This document shows positions 29,159 through 37,843 of a stretch of DNA of 64,000 nucleotides, one piece after another. The stretch comes from Candidatus Lindowbacteria bacterium RIFCSPLOWO2_12_FULL_62_27 (GTDB lineage Bacteria > Lindowbacteria > 2-12-FULL-62-27): positions 18,236 through 82,235 of the forward strand of contig MFPR01000012.1 in NCBI GenBank assembly GCA_001784175.1, written 5' to 3'. Positions within the stretch are counted from its first letter, which is position 1, and each line of letters begins with the position of its first letter. The notes below the pieces were generated by a model that saw only the letters and a list, made by a program, of their open reading frames with translations, did not search any database and was not told the DNA's origin. A program made the position numbers and the translations under genes.

Positions 29159-31572
29159 ATCTCTTTCAATTCCGTGATCGGTTCGGTCAGCCAGGGGTCG
29201 CGCGCAGCGTCCATGCGGATGATCAGGTTCCGATGCACGGGCGTGGCCTGGCCGAGGATGGAGAACGGCGTTCCGGCAAACCGTTCGTAGACGTCGCCCA
29301 GATGCGCCTTGTCCACCTCGAACAGGATCCGGCCGTTCGACTCGGAAAACAAAAGATCCGCCGGACCGAGGCCGCGTTCGCGGTCCATTCGAACGAGGTC
29401 GATCTCCACGCCGGCCCGCGTCGAAAACGCCAGCTCGCACAGAGCCACCGCGAGGCCCCCCTCCGAAACGTCATGCGCCGACAGGATCAATCCCGACTGC
29501 ACGCATTCATGAAACCGCCGGTACGTCTCAAATACCCGGTCCGCTTCCAGCCCCGGCGCCGCGCCATCCTCCACGCCCAGCATCCGATGAAACGCGCTGC
29601 CTCCCAGTTCCCCTTTCGTTTGGCCGGCCAGGCAGATCATGGTGTCCGACCGGCGCAGCGTTGCGCCCGTTACGTGGTCTTTGCGATCCACGACGCCGAG
29701 CGCGGTCACAAGAAGCGTGACGGGGATCGAGCGGGCCGTTCCGCCGGAAACGAAATAATTATGAAAGGAATCTTTTCCGGAAATGAACGGCGCGCCGTAC
29801 GTTTCCGCCGCGTGCGACATCCCTTTGACGCATTCGACCAGCCGGCCCAGCTCGTCGGGACGATCCGGATCGCCCATGCAAAAATTGTCGAGAAGTGCGA
29901 TCTTGTCGGGATGCGCGCCGGCCACGACCACCTGCCGCACCGCCTCATCCACGGCCGACTGGCCCATCCGGTACGGATCGAGAATCCCGTACTGCGGCAA
30001 AAGTGACACGCCGATGGCGATGCACTTGGCGGTTCCTTCCGCCCGAACGACGACGCCGTCCTGGGCATTGTCGCCGCCGGCGCCGGCCAGAGGCTTGAGG
30101 ACCGTGTTGCCCTGAACCTCAAAATCATATTCGCGGATGACGGGCTCCCGCGAGGCGATGTTCATATCCCCGAGCAGGGACCGGACCCACTGGCGCATAT
30201 CCCGCCGCGCGGTGGCCGTCCGGTCGAGGGCGGGCGTGGCGGGCGCCACCCCAAGAGACCGGGACGCCGGAGAATATTCGGACCGCAGAGATTTCTGCGG
30301 CGCCGAGTGGAGGAATTCCACATCAAGGCGGCACTGCCGCTGTCCGGCCGCGAAGACTTCGAGGGCGGGCGTGCCCGTGATCTCGCCGATTTCGACGCAT
30401 TCGGTTTCATGCCGCACCGCCAGCCGGTCCAGCGCATCCAGGTCGGCCGGACGGACCGCCATCACCATGCGCTCCTGGCTTTCGGAAAGAAAAATTTCCC
30501 ACGGTTCGAGATTCTCTTCTTTGAGCGGGACGCGGTCCAGATCGACCCGCGCGCCGGCCGCCCGCGCCATCTCGCCGATGGCGCTTGAGAGGCCGCCGGC
30601 GCCGCAATCGGTGATCGCCTCGATGAGCCCCGCCTCGCGCGCTTCCAATATGAAGTCCGTCAGTTTTTTTTCCTCAATCGGGTTTCCGATCTGAACCGCC
30701 TGCCGGTCCGACTCGTGACTCTCGCCGGTCAGGGACGCTGACGAAAAGGTCGCGCCGTGCAGTCCGTCCCGGCCCGTCCGCGCGCCGGCCACGACAATTT
30801 TCAAGCCGGGATACACTGCCTTTGGAATGGCACGAGTCGGAATCAGGCCGGCGGCGCCGCAGAAAACCAGCGGGTTGCAGGTGAACCGATCGTCAAAATG
30901 AATCGCGCCTGCGACCGTCGGAATGCCCATCCGGTTGCCGTAGTCGCGCACGCCCCTCACCACGCCGCGGAAAACGCCCAGCGGATGGATCACGCCGCCG
31001 GGCAGGGCATCCGGATCGGCGTCCGGCCGGCCGAAACAGAAAACGTCCAGGCTCGCAACCGGTTTGGCGGCCTGGCCCGCGCCCAGAATGTCCCGGATGA
31101 CGCCGCCCAGGCCGGTGTTCGCGCCGGCGTAAGGCTCGATCGCGGACGGATGATTATGGGTTTCGACTTTCAGGCACGCGGCCGTCGTGTCATCCAGCCG
31201 GATGAAGCCGGCGTTGTCGTCGAATGCGCCGAGGACAAATCCGGGCTTTTGCCGCCGGATCCGGTCGGTGACGCCTTGAATGAAGGTCGCGAAAATGCCG
31301 TCCACAATTTCGGTCTTCCGGCCGTTCCGGTGAATGATCCGAGCGTTGAATACGCGGTGCTTGCAGTGCTCGCTCCACGTCTGCGCCAGGACCTCGATCT
31401 CGAGCAGGGTCGGCCGGCGGCTCAGGCTCCGGAAATAATCCTGGATCGCAATGAGGTCGGGGACCGACAGCGGCAGTTTTCGTTGAGCGCTGAATGCCGC
31501 CATCTCGTCGATGGTCTCCACGTCGAGCTGCGGCGCGGCTTCAGGCGATTCCAGAAGCGTCGAATCAAGCAT
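29128..31572 (-). CDS. purL: Phosphoribosylformylglycinamidine synthase, synthetase subunit
   Basis: 814 residues. It belongs to the small PurL type that works with PurS and PurQ. It has EVLAQTWSEHCKH near the N-terminus, the catalytic KVETHNHPSAIEP and the two repeated AIRS-like halves (GDMNIASRE.., CAIAGL region downstream in PurQ not included). It overlaps purS by 8 bases and purQ by 31. Confidence 0.95.
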   Translation of the reverse strand: MLDSTLLESPEAAPQLDVETIDEMAAFSAQRKLPLSVPDLIAIQDYFRSLSRRPTLLEIEVLAQTWSEHCKHRVFNARIIHRNGRKTEIVDGIFATFIQGVTDRIRRQKPGFVLGAFDDNAGFIRLDDTTAACLKVETHNHPSAIEPYAGANTGLGGVIRDILGAGQAAKPVASLDVFCFGRPDADPDALPGGVIHPLGVFRGVVRGVRDYGNRMGIPTVAGAIHFDDRFTCNPLVFCGAAGLIPTRAIPKAVYPGLKIVVAGARTGRDGLHGATFSSASLTGESHESDRQAVQIGNPIEEKKLTDFILEAREAGLIEAITDCGAGGLSSAIGEMARAAGARVDLDRVPLKEENLEPWEIFLSESQERMVMAVRPADLDALDRLAVRHETECVEIGEITGTPALEVFAAGQRQCRLDVEFLHSAPQKSLRSEYSPASRSLGVAPATPALDRTATARRDMRQWVRSLLGDMNIASREPVIREYDFEVQGNTVLKPLAGAGGDNAQDGVVVRAEGTAKCIAIGVSLLPQYGILDPYRMGQSAVDEAVRQVVVAGAHPDKIALLDNFCMGDPDRPDELGRLVECVKGMSHAAETYGAPFISGKDSFHNYFVSGGTARSIPVTLLVTALGVVDRKDHVTGATLRRSDTMICLAGQTKGELGGSAFHRMLGVEDGAAPGLEADRVFETYRRFHECVQSGLILSAHDVSEGGLAVALCELAFSTRAGVEIDLVRMDRERGLGPADLLFSESNGRILFEVDKAHLGDVYERFAGTPFSILGQATPVHRNLIIRMDAARDPWLTEPITELKEIWKNGLKRHF

Positions 31573-32014
31573 GGCTCACACACCACTCGTGAATAACCGG
31601 ATTGGCCGCGTCCCGGCGGAACCGCTCCAAAAATTCAGCGGCTGCGGGCACGGCCCGCACATAAAACCGGCGGGCGATCCGCAGATCGTTCAGCCGGAAT
31701 TTTTCCGGGGCGGCGGCGCGGTAATAATTGAGGATCGATTCACGCTCAAGATCGAGCATATTCGGTTTCAACCGGATGTCGACCCTGGCGTCTCCCTCGA
31801 AGTACGGCCGGTCGGAAAAATGCGCGATTTCGCCGACCCCGTCGACCAACGCGTCCAGGAGAAACGCCCGCAGCGACCGTTCATCCCCGGAGAAATCCAG
31901 CGTGTAGACCCGCGTCTCCCGGAACGTCGCGCCCGCCGGCGCCGGCGTGTGCGTCATCTCGCCCGCGGCCCGGCTTTCCAGGAAGCGGGACACGACCTCA
32001 AGCGTGGACCGCAC
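31565..32014 (-). CDS. purS: PurS-like subunit of FGAM synthase, N-terminally extended
   Basis: 149 residues from a GTG at 32014, or 130 from the ATG at 31957; neither has a strong ribosome site. The segment VDIRLKPNMLDLE, and later LRIARRFYV, match PurS, the ~80-residue bridging subunit between PurL and PurQ. The ~60 residues before it (ETRVYTLDFSGDE..) and the C-terminal tail (NPVIHEWCV) are extra, and the tail resembles the linker of long one-chain PurL enzymes. Position between purC and purL supports the call. Confidence 0.8.
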   Translation of the reverse strand: MRSTLEVVSRFLESRAAGEMTHTPAPAGATFRETRVYTLDFSGDERSLRAFLLDALVDGVGEIAHFSDRPYFEGDARVDIRLKPNMLDLERESILNYYRAAAPEKFRLNDLRIARRFYVRAVPAAAEFLERFRRDAANPVIHEWCVSHA

Positions 32015-32714
32015 CGGCCACCCGACCCAGAACTTCGCTGTAACTGCCCATCACGTCGCCCATGTCACGCCGGAACCGGTCCTTGTCCAGGATTTTCCCT
32101 GTCTCCGTGTCCCACAGTCGGCACGTGTCCGGCGTGATCTCATCCGCGAGGATGATATCCTTTTTCTGAGGGCACAGGCGGCCAAACTCGAGTTTAAAAT
32201 CGACCAGCCGGATGCCGATCTTTTTGAAAAATCCGGTGAGGAGATCGTTGACCTGCGAAGCCAGAAACCGCACCGTGTTCAGTTCCCGGACGGTCGCCAG
32301 CCGCATCTCGCGGATGTGCTCCTGCGTGATCATCGGATCGCCCAGCTCGTCGCTTTTGTAATAGTACTCAAAAATCGGCGAGGAGAGCAGGCGGCCCTCC
32401 TCCCAGCCGGTCCGTTTGGCCAGGCTTCCCGCCACCGTGTTGCGCACGACGACTTCGACGGGAATGATCTCGACCCGGCGCACGATCAAGTGCGTGTCGT
32501 CCACGTCGCGCACCAGGTGCGTGGGGATGCCGTCCTGTTCGAGCAGGTTCAGGAAATAATAGGTGAGCCGCTTGTTGATCCGGCCCTTGTCCTTGAACTG
32601 CGTCTTCTTTAGCCCGTTGAAGGCCGTCGCATCGTCCTTGAACTCCATCAGAAGCTCGTCCGGCCGGTCGGTCAGATACAGCCGTTTGGCTTTTCCTTCG
32701 TATAGAAGTTGCAT
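31998..32714 (-). CDS. purC: SAICAR synthetase
   Basis: 238 residues beginning MQLLYEGKAKRLY, with DDATAFNG, the substrate loop VVRNTVAGSLAKR and FKLEFGR. It adds aspartate to CAIR. First gene of the nucleotide operon. Its start lies 260 bases downstream of a guanine-class riboswitch, and the ribosome site region overlaps the edge of two family-1 repeats. Confidence 0.95.
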   Translation of the reverse strand: MQLLYEGKAKRLYLTDRPDELLMEFKDDATAFNGLKKTQFKDKGRINKRLTYYFLNLLEQDGIPTHLVRDVDDTHLIVRRVEIIPVEVVVRNTVAGSLAKRTGWEEGRLLSSPIFEYYYKSDELGDPMITQEHIREMRLATVRELNTVRFLASQVNDLLTGFFKKIGIRLVDFKLEFGRLCPQKKDIILADEITPDTCRLWDTETGKILDKDRFRRDMGDVMGSYSEVLGRVAGAVHA

Positions 32715-32740
32715 GGTCCTTACCCCCTGTTTCCGCGTAT

Positions 32741-32856
32741 CCTCCCTCTCCCGCCTGTGGCGGGAGAGGGTCGGGGTGAGGGTGGCAGGTTTCGGTCGTC
32801 GCCATCTGCCCCCCTCACCTCAATCCTCTCCCCCCTGCGGGGGGAGAGGAGGTGAG
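32741..32856. repeat. Pair of facing family-1 palindromic repeats in the purC leader
   Basis: Copy one at about 32741-32793 (stem CCCTCTCCCG / CGGGAGAGGG) and copy two at about 32810-32856 (stem CCTCTCCCCCC / GGGGGGAGAGG), in opposite orientation. They lie in the 5' leader of the nucleotide operon, between the riboswitch and purC, so each would fold in the mRNA. Confidence 0.75.
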
Positions 32857-32972
32857 TAGTTACGTTCGTTCTTTGTTCCGGGTAACGGGGGACAGGGCAT
32901 CTGCCTTTAAGTGAGTGATCTCGCCAGGGCGGGCGGCCAGTGGCCGCGGGCGCGCAAACGGCGGGCTCAGTC

Positions 32973-33039
32973 ACTCGTAGTCAGGAGGTTCCGGCCTCCT
33001 GGTAGATACTCCCGGTCCCATTACCAGGATTATACGAGT
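32973..33039 (-). promoter_or_regulatory. Guanine-class purine riboswitch of the purC operon
   Basis: Read on the minus strand, P1 is ACTCGTA...TACGAGT; J1/2 has TATAATCC; P2 pairs CCTGG with CCGGG around an AATGGG loop; J2/3 is GGAGTATCTACC; P3 is CAGGAGG-CCGGAA-CCTCCTG; and J3/1 is GACTAC. GG in loop 2 and CC in loop 3 allow the kissing contact. The discriminator base (C74 equivalent) is C, which predicts guanine/hypoxanthine. Just downstream, GAGTGA of the P1 strand can pair with TCACTC, a possible expression platform. Confidence 0.85.
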
Positions 33040-33083
33040 TCGTGATCCAACGTCTGAAATTCCGTGATCCTCTCCTAACTTGG

Positions 33084-33105
33084 GCTCGAAATCAAATTTT
33101 CGAGC
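33084..33105 (-). terminator. Hairpin just downstream of nrdJ
   Basis: A perfect 8-base stem, GCTCGAAA / TTTCGAGC, starts 5 bases after the nrdJ stop. No U-tract follows, so it may be an mRNA-stabilising hairpin or weak terminator rather than a classical intrinsic terminator. Confidence 0.4.
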
Positions 33106-33109
33106 GAGT

Positions 33110-36100
33110 TTATGAGCAACCCAATGTGTTGCCGCAGTTTGTACATTTGTAGCAGGTACCGCTCCGCACCGTGACGTGGCCGCAGGCGTTGCAGAACGGG
33201 GCGTCCGACATCAGCGACGAATGGAATTCGTTCACCACCGCCGTCACGCCCGATTTGCCGTTGCCGCCGTTCGATTTCTCATCAATGTCCTTATCGTCCG
33301 GCGGTTTCACCTGCGCGACGTCCGTGCGTTTGAGGTAATCGACCGCCAGGATTCGAAATATCATATCGATGACCGAGGTGGAGTACTTCACGTACGGATG
33401 GCCTTCGACTGGACCATAGGGCTGAAACCGGCTGAACGTGAAAGAATCGACATATTCCTCCATCGGGACGCCATATTGTAATCCGAGGGATACGGCAATC
33501 GCGAAACAGTTCATCAGGCTCCGAAAGGCCGCGCCCTCCTTGTGCATGTCGATGAACAATTCCCCGAGCGTCCGGTCCTCGTATTCGCCCGTGCGCAGAT
33601 ACACCTTGTGACCGCCCACCCGCAGCTCATAGGTGATGCCGCCGCGTTTGCGGGGCAACCGACGGCGGCGCGGACCGGCCTCCTCCCGGGCCGGCGCGGC
33701 GCCGTCCTTCTCCTCATCCACCGGGCGGATCGACACGAGGGCCTGCACGGCTTTGGAGCCGTCCCGATAGATGGAAATGCATTTGCATCCAAGTTTCCAC
33801 GCCATCCGGTAAGCCTCTTTCACGTCCTCCACGGTCGCGTCGGCGGGCATGTTGATGGTCTTGGAAATGGACCCGGAAATAAACGGCTGGGCCGCGGCGA
33901 TCATCCGAATGTGCGACGGCCAGCCCAGCGCGCGCCGGCCATGGATGCCACAGCGGTTGGCGCAATCAAAAATCGGGAGATGGTCCTCTTTGAGGTGCGG
34001 CGCAAATTCGATGGTCTGCCAGCCGCAAATGTACTTGTTCGCCGTCTCGATGTCTTCCTTTGAGTAACCCAGATGATCCAGCAGATTGAAATCGAACCGG
34101 GTGAGATCATCCTCCGGCACGCCCAGCCGCAGGAGGGCGGCGCGATCGAACGAGGCGGCAGAAAATACCTGCGTCAGGTGCAGGGCGTTCGGCAGCATTT
34201 CTTCGATTCTTTTAACGCGGCCGGGGTCAAGACCCTTGCCGATCAGAGACTCCGCATGGATGGCCGGCGCGCCCTGAAACGTCCCTCGCCCGAGCACATG
34301 GTGCGTCACGTCGGCGATCTGGTCGTCCGCGTAGCCGAGCCGCCGGAGCGCCTCCGGAACCGCCTGGTTCACGATCTTGAAGTACCCGCCGCCGGCCAGT
34401 TTCTTGAATTTCACCAGCGAATAATCGGGCTCGATTCCGGTCGTGTCGCAATCCATCAGAAGGCCGATCGTGCCGGTCGGCGCCAGGACCGACGTCTGGG
34501 CGTTCCGGAATCCGAATTTCCGTCCCAGGGCCAGCGCATGGTCCCAGGATGCACAGGCCTCTTCGTAGAGATAATACGTGAGCAGGTCCTTGTCGATCCC
34601 ATGGGCGGCGTCCCGATGCATTTCGATGACGTCCAGCATGGCCTCGCGGTTTTTCGAATATCCCGCAAACGGTCCGTTGACTTCCGCCAGCCGCGCGGAC
34701 TGCGCGTAGGCGGCGCCGCACATGAGCGCCGTCACGGCCGAGCAGACGGCGCGGCCGCGGTCGGAATCATAGGGGATGCCCATGAGCATGAGCAGCGTCC
34801 CGAGGTTCGCGTAGCCAAGTCCGAGCGGCCGGTAGTCATGAGAATTTTTGGCGATCTCGGCGGTCGGATAGGACGCGAAATCCACGATGATCTCCTGGGC
34901 CGTCGTCAGGAGTTCCACCGTATGCCGGAATGCGGCCACGTCGAAGGCGCCGTCGGGTTTCAAGAATTTGGCCAGATTGATCGACGCGAGATTGCAGGCG
35001 CTGTCGTCAAGAAACATGTACTCCGAGCAGGGATTGCTCGCGTTGATCCGGCCGGTCTTCTTGCACGTGTGCCACCGGTTGATCGTCGTGTCAAACTGCA
35101 GGCCGGGGTCGGCGCACTCCCAGGCGGCGTGGCAAATCCTGTCGAACAGGTCCGGCGCGCGGTATTCCTTCGCGACCTTGCCCGACGTCACAAACCGCGT
35201 CTGCCAGGCGCCGCCCTCCTCGACCGCCCGCATGAATTCGTCCGGAACGCGCACGCTGTTGTTCGAGTTCTGGCCGCTCACGGTCTTGTAGGCCTCTCCG
35301 TCCATCTCGCCGGAAAATCCGGCGGCGATGATCGCGCGCGCCTTCGCCTCCTCCCGCGCCTTCCAGGACACGAAGGCCTCGATGTCCGGGTGGTCGGCGT
35401 TCAGGATCACCATCTTCGCCGCGCGGCGGGTCGTCCCGCCCGATTTGATGGCGCCGCCGACCTTGTCGTAAATCTCCAGAAACGACATGAGTCCGGAGGA
35501 ATTCCCGCCGTTCGAGAGCGGCTCGCCCGCGCCCCGCACGGTCGAGTAGTTGCTGCCCGCGCCGGAGCCGAACTTGAAAATCTTCATCTCGCGTTTCACG
35601 TGCTCCGCCAGGTCCATGAGATCGTCCTTGATCGATACGATGAAACACGCGGAAAGCTGCGGCCGCGAATACGCGTCCTCGGCTTCGCGGGCGGCGTTCA
35701 ACCTTTCGTCGTAGCAGAAATTCCCGATGGGACTGCCCTTGATTCCATATTCATGTAAAAGCCCGCAGTTGAACCAGACGGGCGAATTGAACGCGGAGAT
35801 CTGGTGGATCAGGAGGTGGGTCAGTTCCATTTCGAAAATGTCCGCGTCCTCTTCCGTGCAGAAAATCCGCTGCCGCTCGCCCTCCTGCCGGAGCGTCCGG
35901 GCCAGCCGCGTCACCACCTGGCGCGCGCCGGTTTCCATGTCGGTCCCGGGCACGCCGGCCTTCCGAATGTATTTGGACGCCAGTATGTCGGTCGCAAGCT
36001 GTGACCAGAACTCGGGCACCTCGATGTCCTTGAGTTCAAAGACCACCGTGCCGTCCGGATTCAGGATGCGGGATGTCCGCTTCGTCCAGGTGATCTCATC

Positions 36101-36223
36101 GAACGGATGAATTCCTTTTTTAGTGAACACGCGCGTAAATCGCAGGCCTCTCGGCAAATCCCGCCTCTGCAGGGCCGGACGAACCCTCCGGCCGGCCACC
36201 GGCGTCTGAAGTTTCATGGTCAT
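33110..36223 (-). CDS. nrdJ: Vitamin B12-dependent (class II) ribonucleotide reductase
   Basis: 1037 residues from the ATG at 36223; an in-frame ATG at 36277 is possible. Typical features include [10 protein letters not shown], the substrate Cys region [18 protein letters not shown], the active-site segment NPCSEYMF with the thiyl Cys, and [24 protein letters not shown]-type domain follows and the protein ends in a zinc ribbon ([13 protein letters not shown]). It reduces ribonucleotides using adenosylcobalamin and works with or without oxygen. Preceded by a promoter and a purine aptamer. No class I or III reductase is present in the window. Confidence 0.95.
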   Translation of the reverse strand: MTMKLQTPVAGRRVRPALQRRDLPRGLRFTRVFTKKGIHPFDEITWTKRTSRILNPDGTVVFELKDIEVPEFWSQLATDILASKYIRKAGVPGTDMETGARQVVTRLARTLRQEGERQRIFCTEEDADIFEMELTHLLIHQISAFNSPVWFNCGLLHEYGIKGSPIGNFCYDERLNAAREAEDAYSRPQLSACFIVSIKDDLMDLAEHVKREMKIFKFGSGAGSNYSTVRGAGEPLSNGGNSSGLMSFLEIYDKVGGAIKSGGTTRRAAKMVILNADHPDIEAFVSWKAREEAKARAIIAAGFSGEMDGEAYKTVSGQNSNNSVRVPDEFMRAVEEGGAWQTRFVTSGKVAKEYRAPDLFDRICHAAWECADPGLQFDTTINRWHTCKKTGRINASNPCSEYMFLDDSACNLASINLAKFLKPDGAFDVAAFRHTVELLTTAQEIIVDFASYPTAEIAKNSHDYRPLGLGYANLGTLLMLMGIPYDSDRGRAVCSAVTALMCGAAYAQSARLAEVNGPFAGYSKNREAMLDVIEMHRDAAHGIDKDLLTYYLYEEACASWDHALALGRKFGFRNAQTSVLAPTGTIGLLMDCDTTGIEPDYSLVKFKKLAGGGYFKIVNQAVPEALRRLGYADDQIADVTHHVLGRGTFQGAPAIHAESLIGKGLDPGRVKRIEEMLPNALHLTQVFSAASFDRAALLRLGVPEDDLTRFDFNLLDHLGYSKEDIETANKYICGWQTIEFAPHLKEDHLPIFDCANRCGIHGRRALGWPSHIRMIAAAQPFISGSISKTINMPADATVEDVKEAYRMAWKLGCKCISIYRDGSKAVQALVSIRPVDEEKDGAAPAREEAGPRRRRLPRKRGGITYELRVGGHKVYLRTGEYEDRTLGELFIDMHKEGAAFRSLMNCFAIAVSLGLQYGVPMEEYVDSFTFSRFQPYGPVEGHPYVKYSTSVIDMIFRILAVDYLKRTDVAQVKPPDDKDIDEKSNGGNGKSGVTAVVNEFHSSLMSDAPFCNACGHVTVRSGTCYKCTNCGNTLGCS

Positions 36224-36367
36224 ATCAAGTCTTTTCGCCCCACCTTCCCCGTTTCTCGACTCTTCACTCATTCGCATCCTGATTGGGACCTTCAAAGGAG
36301 GGACCACAAGTGAAAGACCTCGCGCGCCATGCATACACCGGCGAACCGCACGCCCGCGAACTCTTGT

Positions 36368-36436
36368 CACCCGTAGTAGGGAGGTTCCGGCCCCCCTGTA
36401 GAAACTCCCGGACCCATTACCAGGATTATACGAGTG
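36368..36436 (-). promoter_or_regulatory. Purine-class aptamer in the nrdJ leader, possible 2'-deoxyguanosine sensor
   Basis: Minus strand: P1 CACTCGTA...TACGGGTG; TATAATCC; P2 CCTGG/CCGGG with AATGGG loop; J2/3 GGAGTTTCTACA; P3 closed by an A-T pair in place of the usual C-G, then GGGGGG-CCGGAA-CCTCCC; J3/1 TACTAC with C at the discriminator position. The fold matches the purC aptamer at 32973. Its place ahead of a ribonucleotide reductase recalls the 2'-deoxyguanosine riboswitch of Mesoplasma. It lies about 145 bases before the ATG. Confidence 0.8.
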
Positions 36437-36464
36437 AATCTATTTCACATCGCAAACAGTCGGG

Positions 36465-36493
36465 CTTATACTTGGCTCAAATGCGAATGTCAA
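36465..36493 (-). promoter_or_regulatory. Promoter of nrdJ
   Basis: Minus-strand TTGACA (36493-36488), 17-base spacer, TATAAG (36470-36465). The start would fall near 36458, giving a leader of about 235 bases with the purine aptamer at its 5' end. Confidence 0.75.
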
Positions 36494-36584
36494 GTCAAAA
36501 AAGAAACAATTCCGTATCCGGTCAGAAAATTTTTGTTCCAACAGTCAGCCGGCGCACGTAATGTGGCATCAGAGAGTATCTATT

Positions 36585-36631
36585 CACCTCCTCTCCCCCC
36601 GAAGGGGGGAGAGGATTGAGGTGAGGGGGGC
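36585..36631. repeat. Family-1 palindromic repeat
   Basis: CACCTCCTCTCCCCCC / GGGGGGAGAGG hairpin followed by the ATTGAGGTGAGG arm. It lies between the nrdJ promoter and the putative immunity gene. The rest of the 36494-36754 gap holds nothing I recognise. Confidence 0.75.
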
Positions 36632-36754
36632 CGATGACGGCCGGGTCCATGGCGCCGCAACGAATGGTTGTGTTTAGCCTCCTCGACAAATGCCAACCCG
36701 ATCGCAAGCGCGCTGGCGGTGGGAAAGAATTTTACACAGTTGTTCCCAAAGGAG

Positions 36755-37843
36755 TTATCGTCCATTCTCTTTACCTCGGTCCCGTCGCATGGTCTTGAAT
36801 AACATATCATCATGCTGATAACGGCTTTCGTTTTTATTTCGATTTTGCTCGTGGATTTCCTTCGAATACGTTGATTTCCGATTATTCTTTCCAGCAGAAA
36901 GATAGGAATAAAAAATGGATTCATCAAGAATGGGGAACAGCCCCATCAATCCCTCATCGAAGAAGGTGATGCCTATATGATTACGATGGAGTTTTACCAA
37001 CCACTTTTTCGTCTCTGGCTTCAGAAGGAGATCCCGATGAGAAAGATATTGGCTCGGTTGGACGACCGACCCTGTTACTGAGACCGATCCGCTGTTTTTT
37101 TCAGAAAATAATAACTGGGGGATGATGTCTTCTCCATACCTTCCGAATAATTCCAGTTTTGATTTCACAATGTCTTCGAATTCTGTTGCCTTTTCGTCTT
37201 CGGCAATGATCACCCTCTTGTAAAAGTACATGAAGTGGTCATAGTCCGTATCGTTGTTTTGTTTCTCATCGATGTCACGATTATGAAAATATGCAATCAT
37301 GGCGCTTTCGATGGAATCGGCTTCAGTTGGAAGGGAGTCCAAAAATTTTTTATATTTGGTATGTCCTGGTGGTGGAGGCCAAATCCCGTGGGTAGTTAGG
37401 ATATGGCGTGCTGTTTCAGATGGTGTTCCGTATCCATGCCGTGCCGTCTCGATCAGAAAGTCAATCACAGAAGGAACCCTTCTGGCGGCATTCATCCCCC
37501 AGAAATCGTACAAGTCCGGGTATCGCCGTTCCATATCTTCAAACGATCTGGATGCCAGAAGCGCATTTTGTGCTTGTTTGAATAAAGCATGCCCTTCACT
37601 TAATTTGGCCCGTTTGGCATCTCTTGTTCCATCGGGACGATATTTCCACATGATGAGTTCTGACAAATGCAGTGTGTCATCTGCCGGCGTATTCGAATGG
37701 GGGTTTGCGGCTATAGAGAATTCATGCGTAGGGGGGATCCATTCCTCATTCATCAGTAATCCTTTTCTAAAGAGGAACATAAACAAAATAAATAGGACGA
37801 TTATCATGACTAAACAGAAGCTGAGCAATCGCAGTCTGAACAC
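36755..37843 (-). CDS. Membrane-anchored protein, candidate immunity protein for the RHS-M15 tip
   Basis: 362 residues from a GTG at 37843 that overlaps the RHS stop by one base (TAGTG), so the two are translationally coupled. Residues 8-26 form one strongly hydrophobic segment; the rest is soluble, and the N-in signal-anchor pattern puts it in the periplasm. I do not recognise a family. Lower GC than the housekeeping genes and the position directly after a toxin tip fit an immunity protein. The RHS tip carries a putative peptidoglycan peptidase, so periplasmic protection would make sense. This role is inferred. Confidence 0.6.
   Translation of the reverse strand: MFRLRLLSFCLVMIIVLFILFMFLFRKGLLMNEEWIPPTHEFSIAANPHSNTPADDTLHLSELIMWKYRPDGTRDAKRAKLSEGHALFKQAQNALLASRSFEDMERRYPDLYDFWGMNAARRVPSVIDFLIETARHGYGTPSETARHILTTHGIWPPPPGHTKYKKFLDSLPTEADSIESAMIAYFHNRDIDEKQNNDTDYDHFMYFYKRVIIAEDEKATEFEDIVKSKLELFGRYGEDIIPQLLFSEKNSGSVSVTGSVVQPSQYLSHRDLLLKPETKKWLVKLHRNHIGITFFDEGLMGLFPILDESIFYSYLSAGKNNRKSTYSKEIHEQNRNKNESRYQHDDMLFKTMRRDRGKENGR

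Noticed and set aside
32972-36442. A ~70-base direct repeat flanking nrdJ that looked like insertion-element ends with short terminal inverted repeats
   Set aside because: Both copies fold as purine riboswitch aptamers on the minus strand (P1, P2, P3, J2/3 and loop-loop contacts all present), each upstream of a nucleotide-metabolism gene. The terminal inverted repeat is the P1 stem.
36224-36460. Cobalamin riboswitch ahead of the B12-dependent reductase
   Set aside because: No B12-box-like sequence was found in the leader; the structured element there is a purine-class aptamer.
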